64,000 bases of DNA from Photorhabdus australis DSM 17609 (GCF_000711895.1 NZ_JONO01000010.1:1-64000); one strand, 5' to 3'. Counted from the stretch's first letter, positions 11,046 through 21,067 are shown. Notes: generated by a model not told the origin, from the sequence alone. Made by a program: numbers and translations.

Positions 11046-11900
11046 ATGCTGATTGTCGAAACTATACCGATTCTACGCCGTGAAATTCGCCGCTGGCGTC
11101 AAGAAGGGAAACGCATTGCACTAGTTCCAACAATGGGTAACTTACACGACGGTCATATAACGCTAGTCAATGAAGCCAAAGCGCAAGCGGACATTGTTAT
11201 CGTCAGCATTTTCGTTAACCCGATGCAATTTAATCGTCAGGATGACCTGGCAAAATATCCACGTACCTTACAAGAAGATTGCGAGAAACTTCACCATCAT
11301 AATGTTGATCTAGTATTTGCGCCTTCCGATAAGGAGATATACCCTAATGGTATGGAACATCAAACTTATGTTGAAGTTCCTGAACTTTCTACCATGCTGG
11401 AAGGTGCCAGCCGTCCCGGTCATTTCCGTGGTGTTGCAACAGTGGTCAGCAAATTGTTCAATTTGGTGCAGCCGGACTTGACCTATTTTGGCGAGAAAGA
11501 TTTTCAGCAATTACAGCTTATTCGCAAAATGATTGCTGATCTGGCTTATGATATTACTTTGATTTCAGTACCGACTGTACGCGATAAAAACGGCCTGGCT
11601 CTCAGTTCACGTAATAACAACTTAACAGCCGATGAACATAAAATTGCGCCAAAACTCAGCAAGATCATGAGATCTATAGCTGAAAAAATGGCACAAGGTG
11701 AACGCAACACAGAACAATTGCTCACTGAAGCTTCCGAACAACTACGCGAAGCCGGTTTTATACCTGATGAGCTGTTTATTCGTGACGCCGAAACTCTGGC
11801 TCCAGTAAATATCGAAAGCAAAAAAGCGGTTATTCTGATGGCTGCCTGGTTAGGACAAACCCGTTTGATCGATAATCAACAGGTAGATTTAACCCAATAA
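11046..11900 (+). CDS. panC: Pantothenate synthetase
   Basis: Joins pantoate and beta-alanine using ATP. The HIGH-type motif is in [14 protein letters not shown] (about residues 28-41) and the KMSKS-like region in ALSSRNNNL. Other conserved parts are [20 protein letters not shown] and [10 protein letters not shown]. The length, 284 residues, is normal. AAGGAG precedes the ATG. panD follows after 80 nt. Confidence 0.97.
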   Translation: MLIVETIPILRREIRRWRQEGKRIALVPTMGNLHDGHITLVNEAKAQADIVIVSIFVNPMQFNRQDDLAKYPRTLQEDCEKLHHHNVDLVFAPSDKEIYPNGMEHQTYVEVPELSTMLEGASRPGHFRGVATVVSKLFNLVQPDLTYFGEKDFQQLQLIRKMIADLAYDITLISVPTVRDKNGLALSSRNNNLTADEHKIAPKLSKIMRSIAEKMAQGERNTEQLLTEASEQLREAGFIPDELFIRDAETLAPVNIESKKAVILMAAWLGQTRLIDNQQVDLTQ

Positions 11901-11980
11901 TAGCCCGTTATATCAGGCATTATTGATGCAGGAAAATAAAATAACAGATTCTAAGTTGTAATCGAATCAGGAGAAAGACC

Positions 11981-12361
11981 ATGTTGCGCACTATGCTACA
12001 GGGGAAGCTTCACCGAGTGAAAGTCACTCAAGCAGATCTGCATTATGAAGGTTCCTGTGCAATTGATCAGAACTTCATGGATGCAGCTGGTATTCTGGAA
12101 TATGAAGCCATTGACATCTATAACGTGGATAACGGCGAGCGCTTTTCCACTTATGCTATTGCTGCTGAACGTGGTTCTAGAATAATTTCAGTCAACGGCG
12201 CCGCAGCGCGTCGCGCCGCAGTAGGTGACAAACTAATTATCTGCTCATATGTACAAATTTCAGATGAAGACGCCCGTCATCATAAGCCGAATGTCGCTTA
12301 CTTCGACGGCGATAATAGGATGAACCGTATTGCCAAAGCAGTGCCGGTTCAGGTGGCCTAG
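11981..12361 (+). CDS. panD: Aspartate 1-decarboxylase proenzyme
   Basis: Makes beta-alanine from aspartate for pantothenate. The 126-residue proenzyme self-cleaves between Gly24 and Ser25 in [10 protein letters not shown] to generate the pyruvoyl cofactor; that site is intact. Other active-site residues visible are Tyr58 and the NGAAAR segment. The ATG is preceded by AGGAGAAAG. It completes a contiguous panBCD set. Confidence 0.97.
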   Translation: MLRTMLQGKLHRVKVTQADLHYEGSCAIDQNFMDAAGILEYEAIDIYNVDNGERFSTYAIAAERGSRIISVNGAAARRAAVGDKLIICSYVQISDEDARHHKPNVAYFDGDNRMNRIAKAVPVQVA

Positions 12362-12384
12362 TAGAGACTAATTGCATAATTAAA

Positions 12385-12429
12385 ATGGGTAGGTCGTGAA
12401 GATGCTGTAAATAAACTTCTCCTACCCAT
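12385..12429. terminator. Possible terminator between panD and yadH
   Basis: ATGGGTAGG (12385-12393) and CCTACCCAT (12421-12429) form a 9-bp stem with a 27-nt loop between two convergent genes. No long T-run follows on either strand, so function is uncertain. Confidence 0.4.
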
Positions 12430-12454
12430 CACTGAACAACAAAATAACCGACAA

Positions 12455-13225
12455 TTAAGTCCTCAATCCCCGCCCTGTTTCAATCAAATACCAGGCTACA
12501 AGATAAAAAACCGCAATAAATGCGGCCAAAACCCCCAACGTTATGACTAAAGAAACATCGGTAATTCCCAAGAAACCATAACGGAAGCCACTGATCATAT
12601 AAACTATCGGATTGAGTTTGGAAACAGCTTGCCAAAATGGGGGTAATAATGTCAGCGAGTAAAATACTCCGCCAAGATAGGTCAATGGCGTTAATACGAA
12701 CGTTGGAATAATACTAATATCATCAAACGTCTTAGCGAAAATTGAATTTAGCAATCCTCCTAATGAAAACAGAATTGATGTCATCAACAACGTGACAACA
12801 ATCATCCACCAGGAATGAATATGAAGCGGAACAAAGAGCAAAGAAACCAACGTCACCAAAATACCGACACAGACACCACGAGCAACACCACCACCAACAA
12901 AGCCCGTGATAATAATATGCGTTGGCACCGGCGCTACCAGTAATTCTTCAATACTGCGCTGAAATTTCGCCCCAAAAAAAGAGGAAGACACATTAGCGTA
13001 AGAGTTAGTAATCACCGACATCATAATAAGGCCAGGGACAATAAACTGCATATAATCCACGCCCCCCATTTCCCCAATACGCGAACCAATCAGGCTACCG
13101 AAAATAATAAAATAGAGTGACATGGTAATAACCGGTGGTAATAAAGTTTGTACCCAGATACGACCAAAACGGGTAATTTCTTTAATCCAGATGGTTTTGA
13201 GTGCCACCCAATACAACTGAATCAT
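12455..13225 (-). CDS. yadH: ABC-2 type transporter permease YadH
   Basis: 256-residue inner-membrane permease with six predicted hydrophobic segments (ABC-2 fold). It pairs with the ATPase YadG, whose stop overlaps its ATG by 4 nt, so the two are translated together. The substrate is unknown. The same pair lies between panD and can in E. coli. Confidence 0.93.
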   Translation of the reverse strand: MIQLYWVALKTIWIKEITRFGRIWVQTLLPPVITMSLYFIIFGSLIGSRIGEMGGVDYMQFIVPGLIMMSVITNSYANVSSSFFGAKFQRSIEELLVAPVPTHIIITGFVGGGVARGVCVGILVTLVSLLFVPLHIHSWWMIVVTLLMTSILFSLGGLLNSIFAKTFDDISIIPTFVLTPLTYLGGVFYSLTLLPPFWQAVSKLNPIVYMISGFRYGFLGITDVSLVITLGVLAAFIAVFYLVAWYLIETGRGLRT

Positions 13226-14148
13226 TTACCACCTCCTTGCACGTTATTTACCAGGCTAACAAACAACTCCTCCAGACGATTCGCTTTATTACGCATACTC
13301 AGAATATGCACCCCCTGAGCGCTTAATTGGGTAAATACGCCATTTATTCCCTGCCCACGTTGAACATCCACTTCCAAAGTAGACATATCCAGCAGCCGAT
13401 AGTCATATCCTGCCAGTTCAAAAATTGGGTTTTGCATAGCCAGATCGAAAACGAACGTTTCAGACTCCACCTGACTAAGTAGGTTTTTCATGCTGGTGTT
13501 TTCCACCAATTCACCATGCTGAATAATACCAATATTACGGCACAGCATTTCTGCCTCTTCCAGATAATGGGTGGTTAAAATAATCGTGGTTCCTTGTGCG
13601 TTCAATTCTTTCAAAAAACTCCACATCGAACGACGAAGTTCAATATCGACACCCGCTGTCGGCTCATCAAGAATCAATAACTTAGGCTGATGCATCAAAG
13701 CACGTACAATCATCAGACGACGTTTCATACCACCGGATAAACGAATCGCCCGTTGATCACGTTTTTCCCACAGATCCAACTGAGACAGATAGGTTTTCGC
13801 TCTAACCTGAGCCACATTCCTCGGCACACCGTAGTAACCAGCCTGATTGAGCACAATCTGCAACACCGTTTCAAACGGATTAAAGTTAAATTCCTGTGGA
13901 ACAAGACCTAACTGACGTTTAGCATTGACAATATCTGTATCAATATCGTAGCCAAACACCTTAACCTTACCGCTGCTTTTATTAACCAGAGAACTAATAA
14001 TACCGATTGTGGTGGATTTCCCTGCACCGTTCGGACCTAATAATGCGTAGAAGTCTCCTGCTTCCACATTCAAGTCAATCCCACGCAGCGCTTTAATACC
14101 ACCAGTGTAAGTCTTGGTAAGCTGCGTTAACTCCAATGCATAAGTCAT
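13222..14148 (-). CDS. yadG: ABC transporter ATP-binding protein YadG
   Basis: ATPase of a two-component ABC-2 exporter. Walker A is GPNGAGKST (near residue 38), the ABC signature LSGGMKRRLMI, Walker B LLILDEPTAG and the H-loop TTHYLEEAE. The C-terminal about 80 residues form the usual accessory domain of the drug/antibiotic exporter subfamily. It is divergent from can. Confidence 0.94.
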   Translation of the reverse strand: MTYALELTQLTKTYTGGIKALRGIDLNVEAGDFYALLGPNGAGKSTTIGIISSLVNKSSGKVKVFGYDIDTDIVNAKRQLGLVPQEFNFNPFETVLQIVLNQAGYYGVPRNVAQVRAKTYLSQLDLWEKRDQRAIRLSGGMKRRLMIVRALMHQPKLLILDEPTAGVDIELRRSMWSFLKELNAQGTTIILTTHYLEEAEMLCRNIGIIQHGELVENTSMKNLLSQVESETFVFDLAMQNPIFELAGYDYRLLDMSTLEVDVQRGQGINGVFTQLSAQGVHILSMRNKANRLEELFVSLVNNVQGGGK

Positions 14149-14335
14149 AAATTAAAAAACACCTTCATTATCTAGCCGCCTTTGCGTGCAATATGAAAAT
14201 ATAATGCTCCTTTCCTGATTAACTTTCTTTGCAAAAACAGCAGAAAGATTAAAAACAAGCAGTAACAAAATATTAAAATTTCAGTTGATGTTGTATATGA
14301 TTCTATCTTAAAGAAACACTACCAGGCTATTAACC

Positions 14336-14989
14336 ATGATGAAAAAAATAGAAGAACTGTTCGCCAATAACAAACAGTGGTCAGAATCGGTCAACGAAGA
14401 AAACCCGAATTTTTTCAAAGAATTAGCAAAAAAACAAAAACCTCATTTCTTGTGGATTGGCTGTTCAGACAGTCGGGTACCGGCAGAGAAGCTGATTGAT
14501 GCCGCGCCCGGCGACCTATTTGTTCACAGGAATGTTGCAAACCTGGTTATTCATACTGATTTAAATTGCCTTTCTGTTATTCAATATGCAGTAGACGTAC
14601 TGGAAGTTGAACATATTATTATCTGTGGCCACTATGGCTGTGGTGGCATTGAAGCCGCAATTGATGGTACCGAACTAGGATTGATTAACAACTGGCTGCT
14701 GCATATTCGTGATCTCTGGTACAAACACAGCTCTATGCTAGGTGAATTACCCCCCAATGAGCGTCTGAACCGTCTGTGCGAAATTAATGTTGTTGAGCAA
14801 GTATACAACCTCGGTCACTCAACCATTATGCAATCAGCATGGAAACGAGGCCAAAAAGTGATGATCCACGGTTGGGTTTACGGTATCCATAATGGTCAAT
14901 TGCAAGATCTTGAAGTGACCGCTGACAGCCGTGAAAAATTGGAATTGGCCTATCGTCAGACCGTTTCCAAATTGACGCATAAGAAGTGA
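14336..14989 (+). CDS. can: Beta-class carbonic anhydrase
   Basis: Cytoplasmic zinc enzyme interconverting carbon dioxide and bicarbonate. Zinc ligands are Cys43, Asp45 and the His/Cys pair in CGHYGCGG, and the Asp45-Arg47 dyad is present in CSDSRVP. Length 217 is close to E. coli Can, including [13 protein letters not shown] and [18 protein letters not shown]. It is monocistronic, with an imperfect terminator at 15012-15053. Confidence 0.96.
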   Translation: MMKKIEELFANNKQWSESVNEENPNFFKELAKKQKPHFLWIGCSDSRVPAEKLIDAAPGDLFVHRNVANLVIHTDLNCLSVIQYAVDVLEVEHIIICGHYGCGGIEAAIDGTELGLINNWLLHIRDLWYKHSSMLGELPPNERLNRLCEINVVEQVYNLGHSTIMQSAWKRGQKVMIHGWVYGIHNGQLQDLEVTADSREKLELAYRQTVSKLTHKK

Positions 14990-15011
14990 TTTTTCCAAGT
15001 CACTGATAAAA

Positions 15012-15053
15012 TACGCTGTAGAAAAGGTTATATTTAATCCTTTCTGCAGCGTA
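15012..15053 (+). terminator. Terminator-like hairpin after can
   Basis: TACGCTG and CAGCGTA close an imperfect 15-bp stem that includes GAAAAGG paired with CCTTTCT. It starts about 20 bp past the can stop. The following T-run is weak. Confidence 0.5.
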
Positions 15054-15067
15054 ATTAAATGAAGCTT

Positions 15068-15171
15068 TATACCCAATAGATTTCAAGATGTATCGCGACG
15101 GCAAGGGAGCGAATCCCCAGGAGCATAGCTAACCAGCCAACAAATAGGCAACTTGAAAGATAACAGGTATA
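15068..15171. repeat. ERIC-type palindrome, copy 2 (internally deleted)
   Basis: In the opposite orientation to copy 1, and only 104 bp long. The GTGACC/GGGGTGAGTGCAG part of the core is missing, while both TATACC/GGTATA ends are kept. It lies between can and the mazEF pair. Confidence 0.88.
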
Positions 15172-15335
15172 TACAGATTTTTATTCTATTAAATCGCTGC
15201 CTATTTAAATATCAACTATCTATTTTAATTTCTTTATTTTATGAATGTACGCATATGGTAATGAAAAGAAAACAAAATAATTCATGAAAAAGAACATTTT
15301 TATGGGCTATCGAATCACATTACCTGTAATAACAA

Positions 15336-15373
15336 TGTTGACACTTAGGCAAAACCACTCTAAAGTGTCAACA
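15336..15373 (+). promoter_or_regulatory. Promoter and operator of the mazEF-like pair
   Basis: A perfect 11-bp inverted repeat, TGTTGACACTT (15336-15346) and AAGTGTCAACA (15363-15373), overlaps a good sigma-70 promoter: TTGACA at 15338-15343, a 17-bp spacer and TAAAGT at 15361-15366. Binding of the antitoxin complex there would block RNA polymerase, the normal autoregulation of such pairs. Confidence 0.7.
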
Positions 15374-15405
15374 ATGTGATAACCGTTACTTACGAGGAAA
15401 GTTCT

Positions 15406-15660
15406 ATGCTTACTCATGTCAGAAAAATTGGAAACTCTGTTGGTACTATTATTCCAGCTCAACTATTGAAATCCCTCCACCTGAAAGAGGGTGACCAATT
15501 ATCAATTGTCGAAGAACAAGGGAAAATCGTGATCTCTGCGGTAAACCATCGTCCCAAGTACAAATTAGCCGATCTACTCGCTCTATGTGACTCAGAAGCA
15601 CCAATGCCTGAAATCTTAAAAGAATGGGATGCCAGTAAACCTATAGGGAATGAAGTGTAA
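15406..15660 (+). CDS. MazE/ChpBI-like antitoxin (AbrB fold)
   Basis: 84-residue protein with an N-terminal swapped-hairpin AbrB/SpoVT DNA-binding domain (VRKIGNSVGTIIPAQLLKSL) and an acidic C-terminal tail likely to cover the toxin. ATG 15406 is preceded by GAGGAAAG; an upstream in-frame ATG-type start at 15376 would lie in the promoter leader and lacks a site. It overlaps the toxin ATG by one base (TAATG), which fits translational coupling. Confidence 0.85.
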   Translation: MLTHVRKIGNSVGTIIPAQLLKSLHLKEGDQLSIVEEQGKIVISAVNHRPKYKLADLLALCDSEAPMPEILKEWDASKPIGNEV

Positions 15661-16001
15661 TGACAATATTTCAACGAGGGGATATTGTTGAGGCTTGCTT
15701 AAACCCAGTCGCTGGTCAAGAGCTGCAAGGTGACAAAAGGCCATGCTTAGTAATAAGTCCATACGATTTTAACAAATTAGGTTTAACAATTATTATTCCT
15801 ATAACACAAGGAGGAAATTATGCCAGGTTTGCAGGTTTTGCCGTGACATTGATGGGCACCGGAACACAGACTCAAGGAGTTCTATTAGCGAATGGCATTC
15901 GTTCAATCGATCTAAATGCAAGACAAGCAAGAAAAATTGAAGAGGCACCGACGTCTGTAATTAATGAAATTTTAGCCATGGTGTCCAGCATATTGGAATA
16001 A
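15660..16001 (+). CDS. MazF/PemK-family mRNA interferase toxin
   Basis: 113-residue SH3-like-barrel endoribonuclease toxin. Family features are the FQRGDIVEACLNP start, the KRPCLVIS strand with the catalytic Arg, and IIIPITQGG. The set is complete, with no frameshift. It is read directly from the antitoxin start region. A strong hairpin at 16039-16066 ends the operon. Confidence 0.87.
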   Translation: MTIFQRGDIVEACLNPVAGQELQGDKRPCLVISPYDFNKLGLTIIIPITQGGNYARFAGFAVTLMGTGTQTQGVLLANGIRSIDLNARQARKIEEAPTSVINEILAMVSSILE

Positions 16002-16038
16002 ATTCTGCTGTTAACCAGGGATATCTGCTGATAAAGCA

Positions 16039-16066
16039 AAAACGGCAACCCGAAAGTTGCCGTTTT
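16039..16066. terminator. Bidirectional terminator between mazF-like gene and hpt
   Basis: Perfect 11-bp stem AAAACGGCAAC and GTTGCCGTTTT with a 6-nt loop. Both strands have the A-stem-T arrangement, so it can end transcription from both convergent genes. Confidence 0.85.
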
Positions 16067-16081
16067 CAAATTCGATAAAAA

Positions 16082-16618
16082 TTACTCTTCTAGCAAAATC
16101 ACATGCCCGATATAAGGCAAATGGCGATAATGTTGTGCATAATCGATACCGTAACCCACGACAAATTTATCTTCAATTGAATAACCAATCCACTCAACTG
16201 GAACATCAACCTCACGGCGGGAAGGTTTATCAAGTAAGGTACAAATTGCCAATGATTTTGGCTCACGCAGTGCCAAAATTTCACGCACTTTATTCAGAGT
16301 GTTACCGGAATCAATAATATCTTCCACAATTAGCACATGCTTACCACAAATATCTTCATCCAGATCTTTCATGATTTTTACATCACGAGAGGAATTCATA
16401 CCATTTCCGTAACTAGAGGCAGTCATAAAATCTACTTCATGAGGAACCTGAATTTCCCGGCATAAATCCGCCATGAAAATAAAGGAGCCTCTCAGTAATC
16501 CGACCAACACCAGCTCACTACCGCTATCACGATAGTGTTCAGTAATCTGTTTTCCCAATTCAGCGATACGTTGCTTAACCTCCTGTTCGGAGATCATAAC
16601 TTCTACAGTGTGTTTCAT
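16082..16618 (-). CDS. hpt: Hypoxanthine phosphoribosyltransferase
   Basis: Purine salvage enzyme converting hypoxanthine (and guanine) with PRPP to the nucleotide. The 178-residue protein has the PRPP-binding signature [14 protein letters not shown] (about residues 95-108), the SYGNGMNSS loop and the [13 protein letters not shown] segment. It is almost the same length as the E. coli protein. Confidence 0.96.
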   Translation of the reverse strand: MKHTVEVMISEQEVKQRIAELGKQITEHYRDSGSELVLVGLLRGSFIFMADLCREIQVPHEVDFMTASSYGNGMNSSRDVKIMKDLDEDICGKHVLIVEDIIDSGNTLNKVREILALREPKSLAICTLLDKPSRREVDVPVEWIGYSIEDKFVVGYGIDYAQHYRHLPYIGHVILLEE

Positions 16619-16715
16619 TATAAATTTAACCAGTTGTTTTTAATGGTAATAATCAAGATAAAGATCAGTGAAAATCATGATTACTGATACACCGTTCTTT
16701 CAAACGGATAAGATA

Positions 16716-16842
16716 TATACTCGTCATCTTTCAAGTTGCCTCTTTGTTGACTGCACTCGCTCACCCCGACCACATAGTTATCTATGCTACCGGGGATTCG
16801 CTCCCTTGCCGTCGCAATGCATCTTGAAATCTATTGGGTATA
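16716..16842. repeat. ERIC-type palindrome, copy 3 (127 bp)
   Basis: Full-length 127-bp copy with TATAC and GGTATA ends. It ends two bases beyond the stop codon of the frameshifted toxin-like gene at 16844, so its insertion may have set that gene's C-terminus. Confidence 0.9.
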
Positions 16843-16843
16843 G

Positions 16844-17313
16844 CTAACCAGAAAATTGTTTTAACGACTCCAATATGTTGCGCTTCTGACCACGTTTCAT
16901 TGTTGGGGAACACTTAACCGCCTTATAAACTTCACGCATACAATAATCAGCGACTTTACCCTTAATAATATTATGATAATTAGTACTGATTCCGCTCTTA
17001 ATATCATTAATATCAAACGCCGCATGAGCATCTACACAATTAATAAACGAATCCCATTGCAGAAACTTATGATCTTTCTGAAGCAAATCAACTTGGCATT
17101 GAAGAAGTTCCTGCCGTAATTGGATAAATCGCTGATTCTAGAATTAATGATCAGAACAAGTAGCGGCTCACAGCAGCAAACCAACAGATATTTTAACTTT
17201 GGGGGCGTTGTAAAAGGGCAGTGAAGATAAAGAACATCTCCTATAGCCAAGCTCTGTTTGGCTAAAAAGCCCGCCCTAAAAGATGCAGGAAATCTGTCAC
17301 CAAGATTAGTCAT
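16844..17313 (-). pseudogene. Frameshifted PemK-like toxin candidate next to Panacea antitoxin
   Basis: Two overlapping frames (17032-17313 and 16844-17086) join into one protein of about 156 residues if one base is added near 17125-17127, where a run of three A may have lost one. The joined reading is continuous: NSRISD, then Phe, then IQLRQELLQCQVD running into LQKDHKFLQWDSF. The N-terminal part (IGDVLYLHCPFTTPPKLKYLLVCC) looks like the first strands of a PemK/MazF barrel; this is a reading by eye. It starts 3 nt after the antitoxin stop. Either the toxin is dead or the sequence has an error. Confidence 0.6.
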
Positions 17314-17316
17314 CAG

Positions 17317-17856
17317 CTACTCAGTAGAAGTCAGATAAGCAACTAACTTGTCACCATCTTTACAACTGGCAGCTATCACTTCCAATGGAATCTCACCATT
17401 CTGGTTAGCCGCCATCCAAACACTATCGTGGCTGATATCACGTATTTCTTTAAAAGAGAGATTCCCATATTTTTCAATTGCTTCATTTATGCAATCAATA
17501 TCAGAATCACTAAACACATCTTCATCGAAATCACGCAAAGCACATATTTGGTGATTCCCATAACGTCCTTCTACTGACAACGATGACCGAATAATATCAA
17601 CATCACACCCATTTGGAATAAAGCGTCCATCTCCCCTGGCTACTTTGATAATATCATAGGCATTCTCTGCAACAGGGCCATCTTTCATTGCAAGATAGTT
17701 ATCACCCGTAATTAACCGACCATAACGCTCTAAATGCAATCGGTCAGCAAAATACAGAATTTTCCCCACATGATAAATGTCAGAAATTGGTGCTGTAGAG
17801 GCAACATACAGAATAGCCTCTATAGCCTTTTCTGAGTCAAACCTTACATCAAGCAT
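17317..17856 (-). CDS. Panacea-domain antitoxin (SocA-like, formerly DUF4065)
   Basis: 179-residue protein with the Panacea signature: KAIEAILYVAST, then KILYFADRLHLERYGRLITGDNYLAMKDGPVAENAYDII. Panacea domains are known as antitoxins that neutralise many unrelated toxin folds. The frame is open to 17928, but ATG 17856 (MLDVRFDSEKAIEAIL) has AAGG 8 nt upstream and gives the usual domain edge. The neighbouring gene, 3 nt downstream, is the presumed toxin. Confidence 0.85.
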   Translation of the reverse strand: MLDVRFDSEKAIEAILYVASTAPISDIYHVGKILYFADRLHLERYGRLITGDNYLAMKDGPVAENAYDIIKVARGDGRFIPNGCDVDIIRSSLSVEGRYGNHQICALRDFDEDVFSDSDIDCINEAIEKYGNLSFKEIRDISHDSVWMAANQNGEIPLEVIAASCKDGDKLVAYLTSTE

Positions 17857-17967
17857 CTCAATACCTTCATTCAAATAGGATAAATAATACACAAAATCTA
17901 TGCCTATTCTAATACCTACCGTAATCACTGTACAACGCTTTATTGGGTTCCATTACGGTTGGCAAAA

Positions 17968-19512
17968 TTATTGACTAACAGTAAAACCCAGCATCATACC
18001 GGTATCTTCATGTTCCAGCAGATGGCAGTGCGCCATAAATGGATGTTTGGCTCCCGCCGTATGATTGAACTGAACCAACACTTCACTCTCCTTACCTTCC
18101 ACATGAACAATATCTTTCCAACCGCTACGGTGAGCCGCAGGTTTACGACCATTTTCACTCAAAATACGAAAGCGGGTACCATGGATATGGAACGGATGCA
18201 GCATCATATCGCCAACCCCTGAAATCACCCAGCGTTCATACTGTCCCTGTTTAACATCAAAGGCAGGTTCTGTCATTGAGAAAGCCTGGCCATTGATGGT
18301 ATTCGCGTGATGGAAATTTAATTCACCACCATGATGCATATCTCCGTGGTTCATATTCCCATGGTGCATTGCCATACCCGCCATAGCTTGCTCACCGTAA
18401 CGTTGAGACAACATCATCATCCCCTGCATATCCAAACGACTATCCATCGTCAGATGTAAATTGCGTCTGTTCAAGCCCGTCAAAGAAGGCAATACAGGAA
18501 GCGTTGCAAGCTGCTCTGACAGTATGGTGCGACTAGACGTCAGAAATGGATGAATACGCAAAACCGGAAGCGGCTGATCAAATGGCGGTAATGTCATGCC
18601 TATCTGAACCACTGGTAAGGTCACCAAATCAAAAGATTTGCCATCCGAAGCATCTATCACTACCTCAAAACGCTCACCTGCCAAAAGTAGTAACTCATTA
18701 ACCGCCACTGGTTCCGCTAACAAGCCACCATCACTGGCAACAACATACAATTGACGACCATCACTGGTCGCAATATTGAGGCTACGGGCATTACAACCAT
18801 TTAGCAATCGCAGACGTAACCAGCCACGTGGTGCAGTATGTTGGGGTAAAATAACACCATTGGTCAGCATCATATCGCCGAACCAACCCACCGCCGCATT
18901 CATTACATCCAGTTGATAATCAATCTGTCCTTCTTTATTCAAACGCTTATCTTGCAAAATCACTGGGAGATCATCTTCTCCCCATTGGTTTGGCAAACCA
19001 ACTTTAATGCTGTTTTTATCTTCAATCAGTACTAATCCTCCAAGCCCCATTGCAACCTGACGACCCGTCTTACCATGCGTATGTGGGTGAAACCAACAAG
19101 TTGCTTCCGGCTGTTCAGGGGTAAAACTGACAGTCCGACGTCCACCTGGTGCAATCACCGCTTGCGGACCACCATCGGTCTCTCCAGTCATTTCGAGTCC
19201 ATGCCAGTGAACAGTTGTGTCTTCCGGCAAGTTATTGCAAATATCGATAGTAACAGGTTCACCTGAAATCAATTTCAATGCTGGGCCAAGTAAATCACCG
19301 TTATAGCCCCAAGTCTGAGTCACAGTCCCTGCCTTAAAACAGGATTGCCCCGCATTGATTTCAATAACAATTTTACCCGTCTCATCGGGTGTTATCTGTG
19401 GCGGTATCGGTAATAACGGGTAGGATTTAGCAAAGGAGAAACTGCTCCATACAGGCAACACACTGGATACACCAATAACAGCACCTAATTTAATAAAATC
19501 ACGTCGTTGCAT
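17968..19512 (-). CDS. cueO: Multicopper oxidase CueO
   Basis: Periplasmic cuprous oxidase that protects against copper. A Tat signal ([10 protein letters not shown]) starts at ATG 19512, preceded by AGGA; upstream codons to 19530 are open but non-standard. Copper ligand motifs are [23 protein letters not shown] and [14 protein letters not shown] Met/His-rich segment ([20 protein letters not shown], about residue 380) matches the CueO substrate-copper insert. A CueR-type promoter lies upstream. E. coli has gcd and yacC beside it; gcd is not seen here. Confidence 0.95.
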   Translation of the reverse strand: MQRRDFIKLGAVIGVSSVLPVWSSFSFAKSYPLLPIPPQITPDETGKIVIEINAGQSCFKAGTVTQTWGYNGDLLGPALKLISGEPVTIDICNNLPEDTTVHWHGLEMTGETDGGPQAVIAPGGRRTVSFTPEQPEATCWFHPHTHGKTGRQVAMGLGGLVLIEDKNSIKVGLPNQWGEDDLPVILQDKRLNKEGQIDYQLDVMNAAVGWFGDMMLTNGVILPQHTAPRGWLRLRLLNGCNARSLNIATSDGRQLYVVASDGGLLAEPVAVNELLLLAGERFEVVIDASDGKSFDLVTLPVVQIGMTLPPFDQPLPVLRIHPFLTSSRTILSEQLATLPVLPSLTGLNRRNLHLTMDSRLDMQGMMMLSQRYGEQAMAGMAMHHGNMNHGDMHHGGELNFHHANTINGQAFSMTEPAFDVKQGQYERWVISGVGDMMLHPFHIHGTRFRILSENGRKPAAHRSGWKDIVHVEGKESEVLVQFNHTAGAKHPFMAHCHLLEHEDTGMMLGFTVSQ

Positions 19513-19571
19513 ATTCATTTCCTGATTCAATCAACCGAAAATAAACAATAAAAAAACAATCAATAAGAAGA

Positions 19572-19602
19572 AACCTAAAGGTTCCCCTTACAGGAAGGTC
19601 AA
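19572..19602 (-). promoter_or_regulatory. CueR-type promoter of cueO
   Basis: On the minus strand TTGACC (19602-19597) and TAGGTT (19577-19572) are separated by 19 bp, the over-long spacer typical of MerR-family promoters. The spacer carries the dyad ACCTTCC...GGGAACCT, close to E. coli copA and cueO boxes. Confidence 0.75.
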
Positions 19603-19717
19603 GTAATGGGAATGTGATTTAGGTCGATCTTTACAATAATTTAAAAAAATAAATTTTAGCGAAAAAAGATATTAATATGTTAACGTAACCTGACATGAGT
19701 TCATTATAATAAGACAG

Positions 19718-20065
19718 ATGCGAAAATTATCCCTCTTGATTTACATATTAGTTCTTTTCGGTTTTTCTCACCCCGCAAAAGCGCTGACAGAAGATGAAGC
19801 TGAAGATCTGGCGGATCTCACAGCGGTATTTATCTACCTAAAATATGACTGCGGTTACAGCCAAATTCCTGACCGGGAAATTAAACGAGCCATTATCTAT
19901 TTTGCCCAGCGTAATAAATGGGATTTGAATAACTATAACAGCCAATTGATGAACACACTCAATGAAGCAAGTTATCAGGATCTGAAAGGTATTTATCTAT
20001 CCAATGCGATAAAGTGCCATGCTCTCGCCAGAGATTCACTGAGTTTATTCGCCTACGTTAAATAG
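19718..20065 (+). CDS. yacC: YacC family secreted protein
   Basis: 115 residues with a signal peptide (cleavage near HPAKA/LTED) and a small mature domain with two Cys (in YDCGYSQ and IKCHALARDSLSL). It matches E. coli YacC closely (EAEDLADLTAVF, AQRNKWDL, LARDSLSLFAYVK). The function is unknown; the family has been compared with secretin pilotins. It lies upstream of speE, as in E. coli. Confidence 0.9.
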   Translation: MRKLSLLIYILVLFGFSHPAKALTEDEAEDLADLTAVFIYLKYDCGYSQIPDREIKRAIIYFAQRNKWDLNNYNSQLMNTLNEASYQDLKGIYLSNAIKCHALARDSLSLFAYVK

Positions 20066-20175
20066 CCCTTTTCCTGCTACCCATCAAGGGGTAAATTTCA
20101 CCGTGCAACTGTAAGGATTGTTGGCTATTATGTAGCCCAATTTTCACAGTTGTCACAGTGGAGGAAAATCGGGAC

Positions 20176-21036
20176 ATGTCACAAAAAGAAATTTGGCACG
20201 AAACCTTGCATGCCAATTTTGGTCAGTATTTTTCGGTCGATAAAGTGCTTTATCATGATGAAACCGAGCATCAAGATCTAATTATTTTCGAAAATGCGGA
20301 ATTAGGCCGCATTATGGCACTGGATGGTACGGTACAAACGACTGAACGTGACGAATTTATTTACCACGAAATGATGAGCCATGTTCCTCTATTCTCCCAC
20401 GGTAGCGCCAGGCGAGTGCTGATTATCGGTGGTGGTGATGGCGGTATGTTACGTGAAGTCTGTCGCCATCAATACCTTGAGAACATCACTATGGTTGAAA
20501 TTGATACGGGCGTAGTTGAATTTTGCCGCCAATATCTGCCTAACCATAATGCCGGTGCTTATAATGATCCGCGCTTCCAACTCATCATTGATGATGGTGT
20601 TCATTTCGTTAATACCACCGATCAGAAATTTGATGTCATTATCTCTGACTGCACTGATCCGATCGGACCTGGCGAAGGGTTATTTACATCTGAATTCTAT
20701 CAAGGTTGCCAACGCTGCCTGAACGAAGGGGGGATTTTCGTTGCGCAGAATGGCGTCTGTTTCCTGCAACAGGATGAAGCAGTAACCAGTCATAAAAAAC
20801 TAAACCACTATTTCGTTGACACCAGTTTCTATCAAGCGGCCATTCCAACCTATTATGGCGGCATTATGACCTTTGCATGGGCAAGTCAAAACCCGGCATT
20901 ACGCCATGTGGACCTTGTAACGCTACAACAGCGCTTCAACCACGCAGGCTTCACCTGCCGCTATTATAACCCAGCTATTCACGCAGGTAGCTTTGCCTTA
21001 CCGCAATATTTGCTCGATGCACTATCTGTAAACTAA
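20176..21036 (+). CDS. speE: Spermidine synthase
   Basis: Transfers the aminopropyl group from decarboxylated S-adenosylmethionine to putrescine. The Rossmann-fold motif is [15 protein letters not shown], with the catalytic Asp in [15 protein letters not shown]. The frame opens with a GTG at 20158, but ATG 20176 has GGAGGAAAA upstream and gives [19 protein letters not shown], the family N-terminus (286 residues). speD follows at 31 nt, so the two form an operon. Confidence 0.96.
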   Translation: MSQKEIWHETLHANFGQYFSVDKVLYHDETEHQDLIIFENAELGRIMALDGTVQTTERDEFIYHEMMSHVPLFSHGSARRVLIIGGGDGGMLREVCRHQYLENITMVEIDTGVVEFCRQYLPNHNAGAYNDPRFQLIIDDGVHFVNTTDQKFDVIISDCTDPIGPGEGLFTSEFYQGCQRCLNEGGIFVAQNGVCFLQQDEAVTSHKKLNHYFVDTSFYQAAIPTYYGGIMTFAWASQNPALRHVDLVTLQQRFNHAGFTCRYYNPAIHAGSFALPQYLLDALSVN

Positions 21037-21067
21037 TAATCACCTATTAGCCAGGAGGTGAAATAAA

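Noticed and set aside
16844-17086. 80-codon frame as a separate gene
   Set aside because: It opens on a TTG without a start signal and continues the upstream frame after a one-base shift, so I treat it as part of one broken gene.
20158-20175. GTG start of speE
   Set aside because: The GGAGG ribosome-binding site lies inside this extension and serves ATG 20176.
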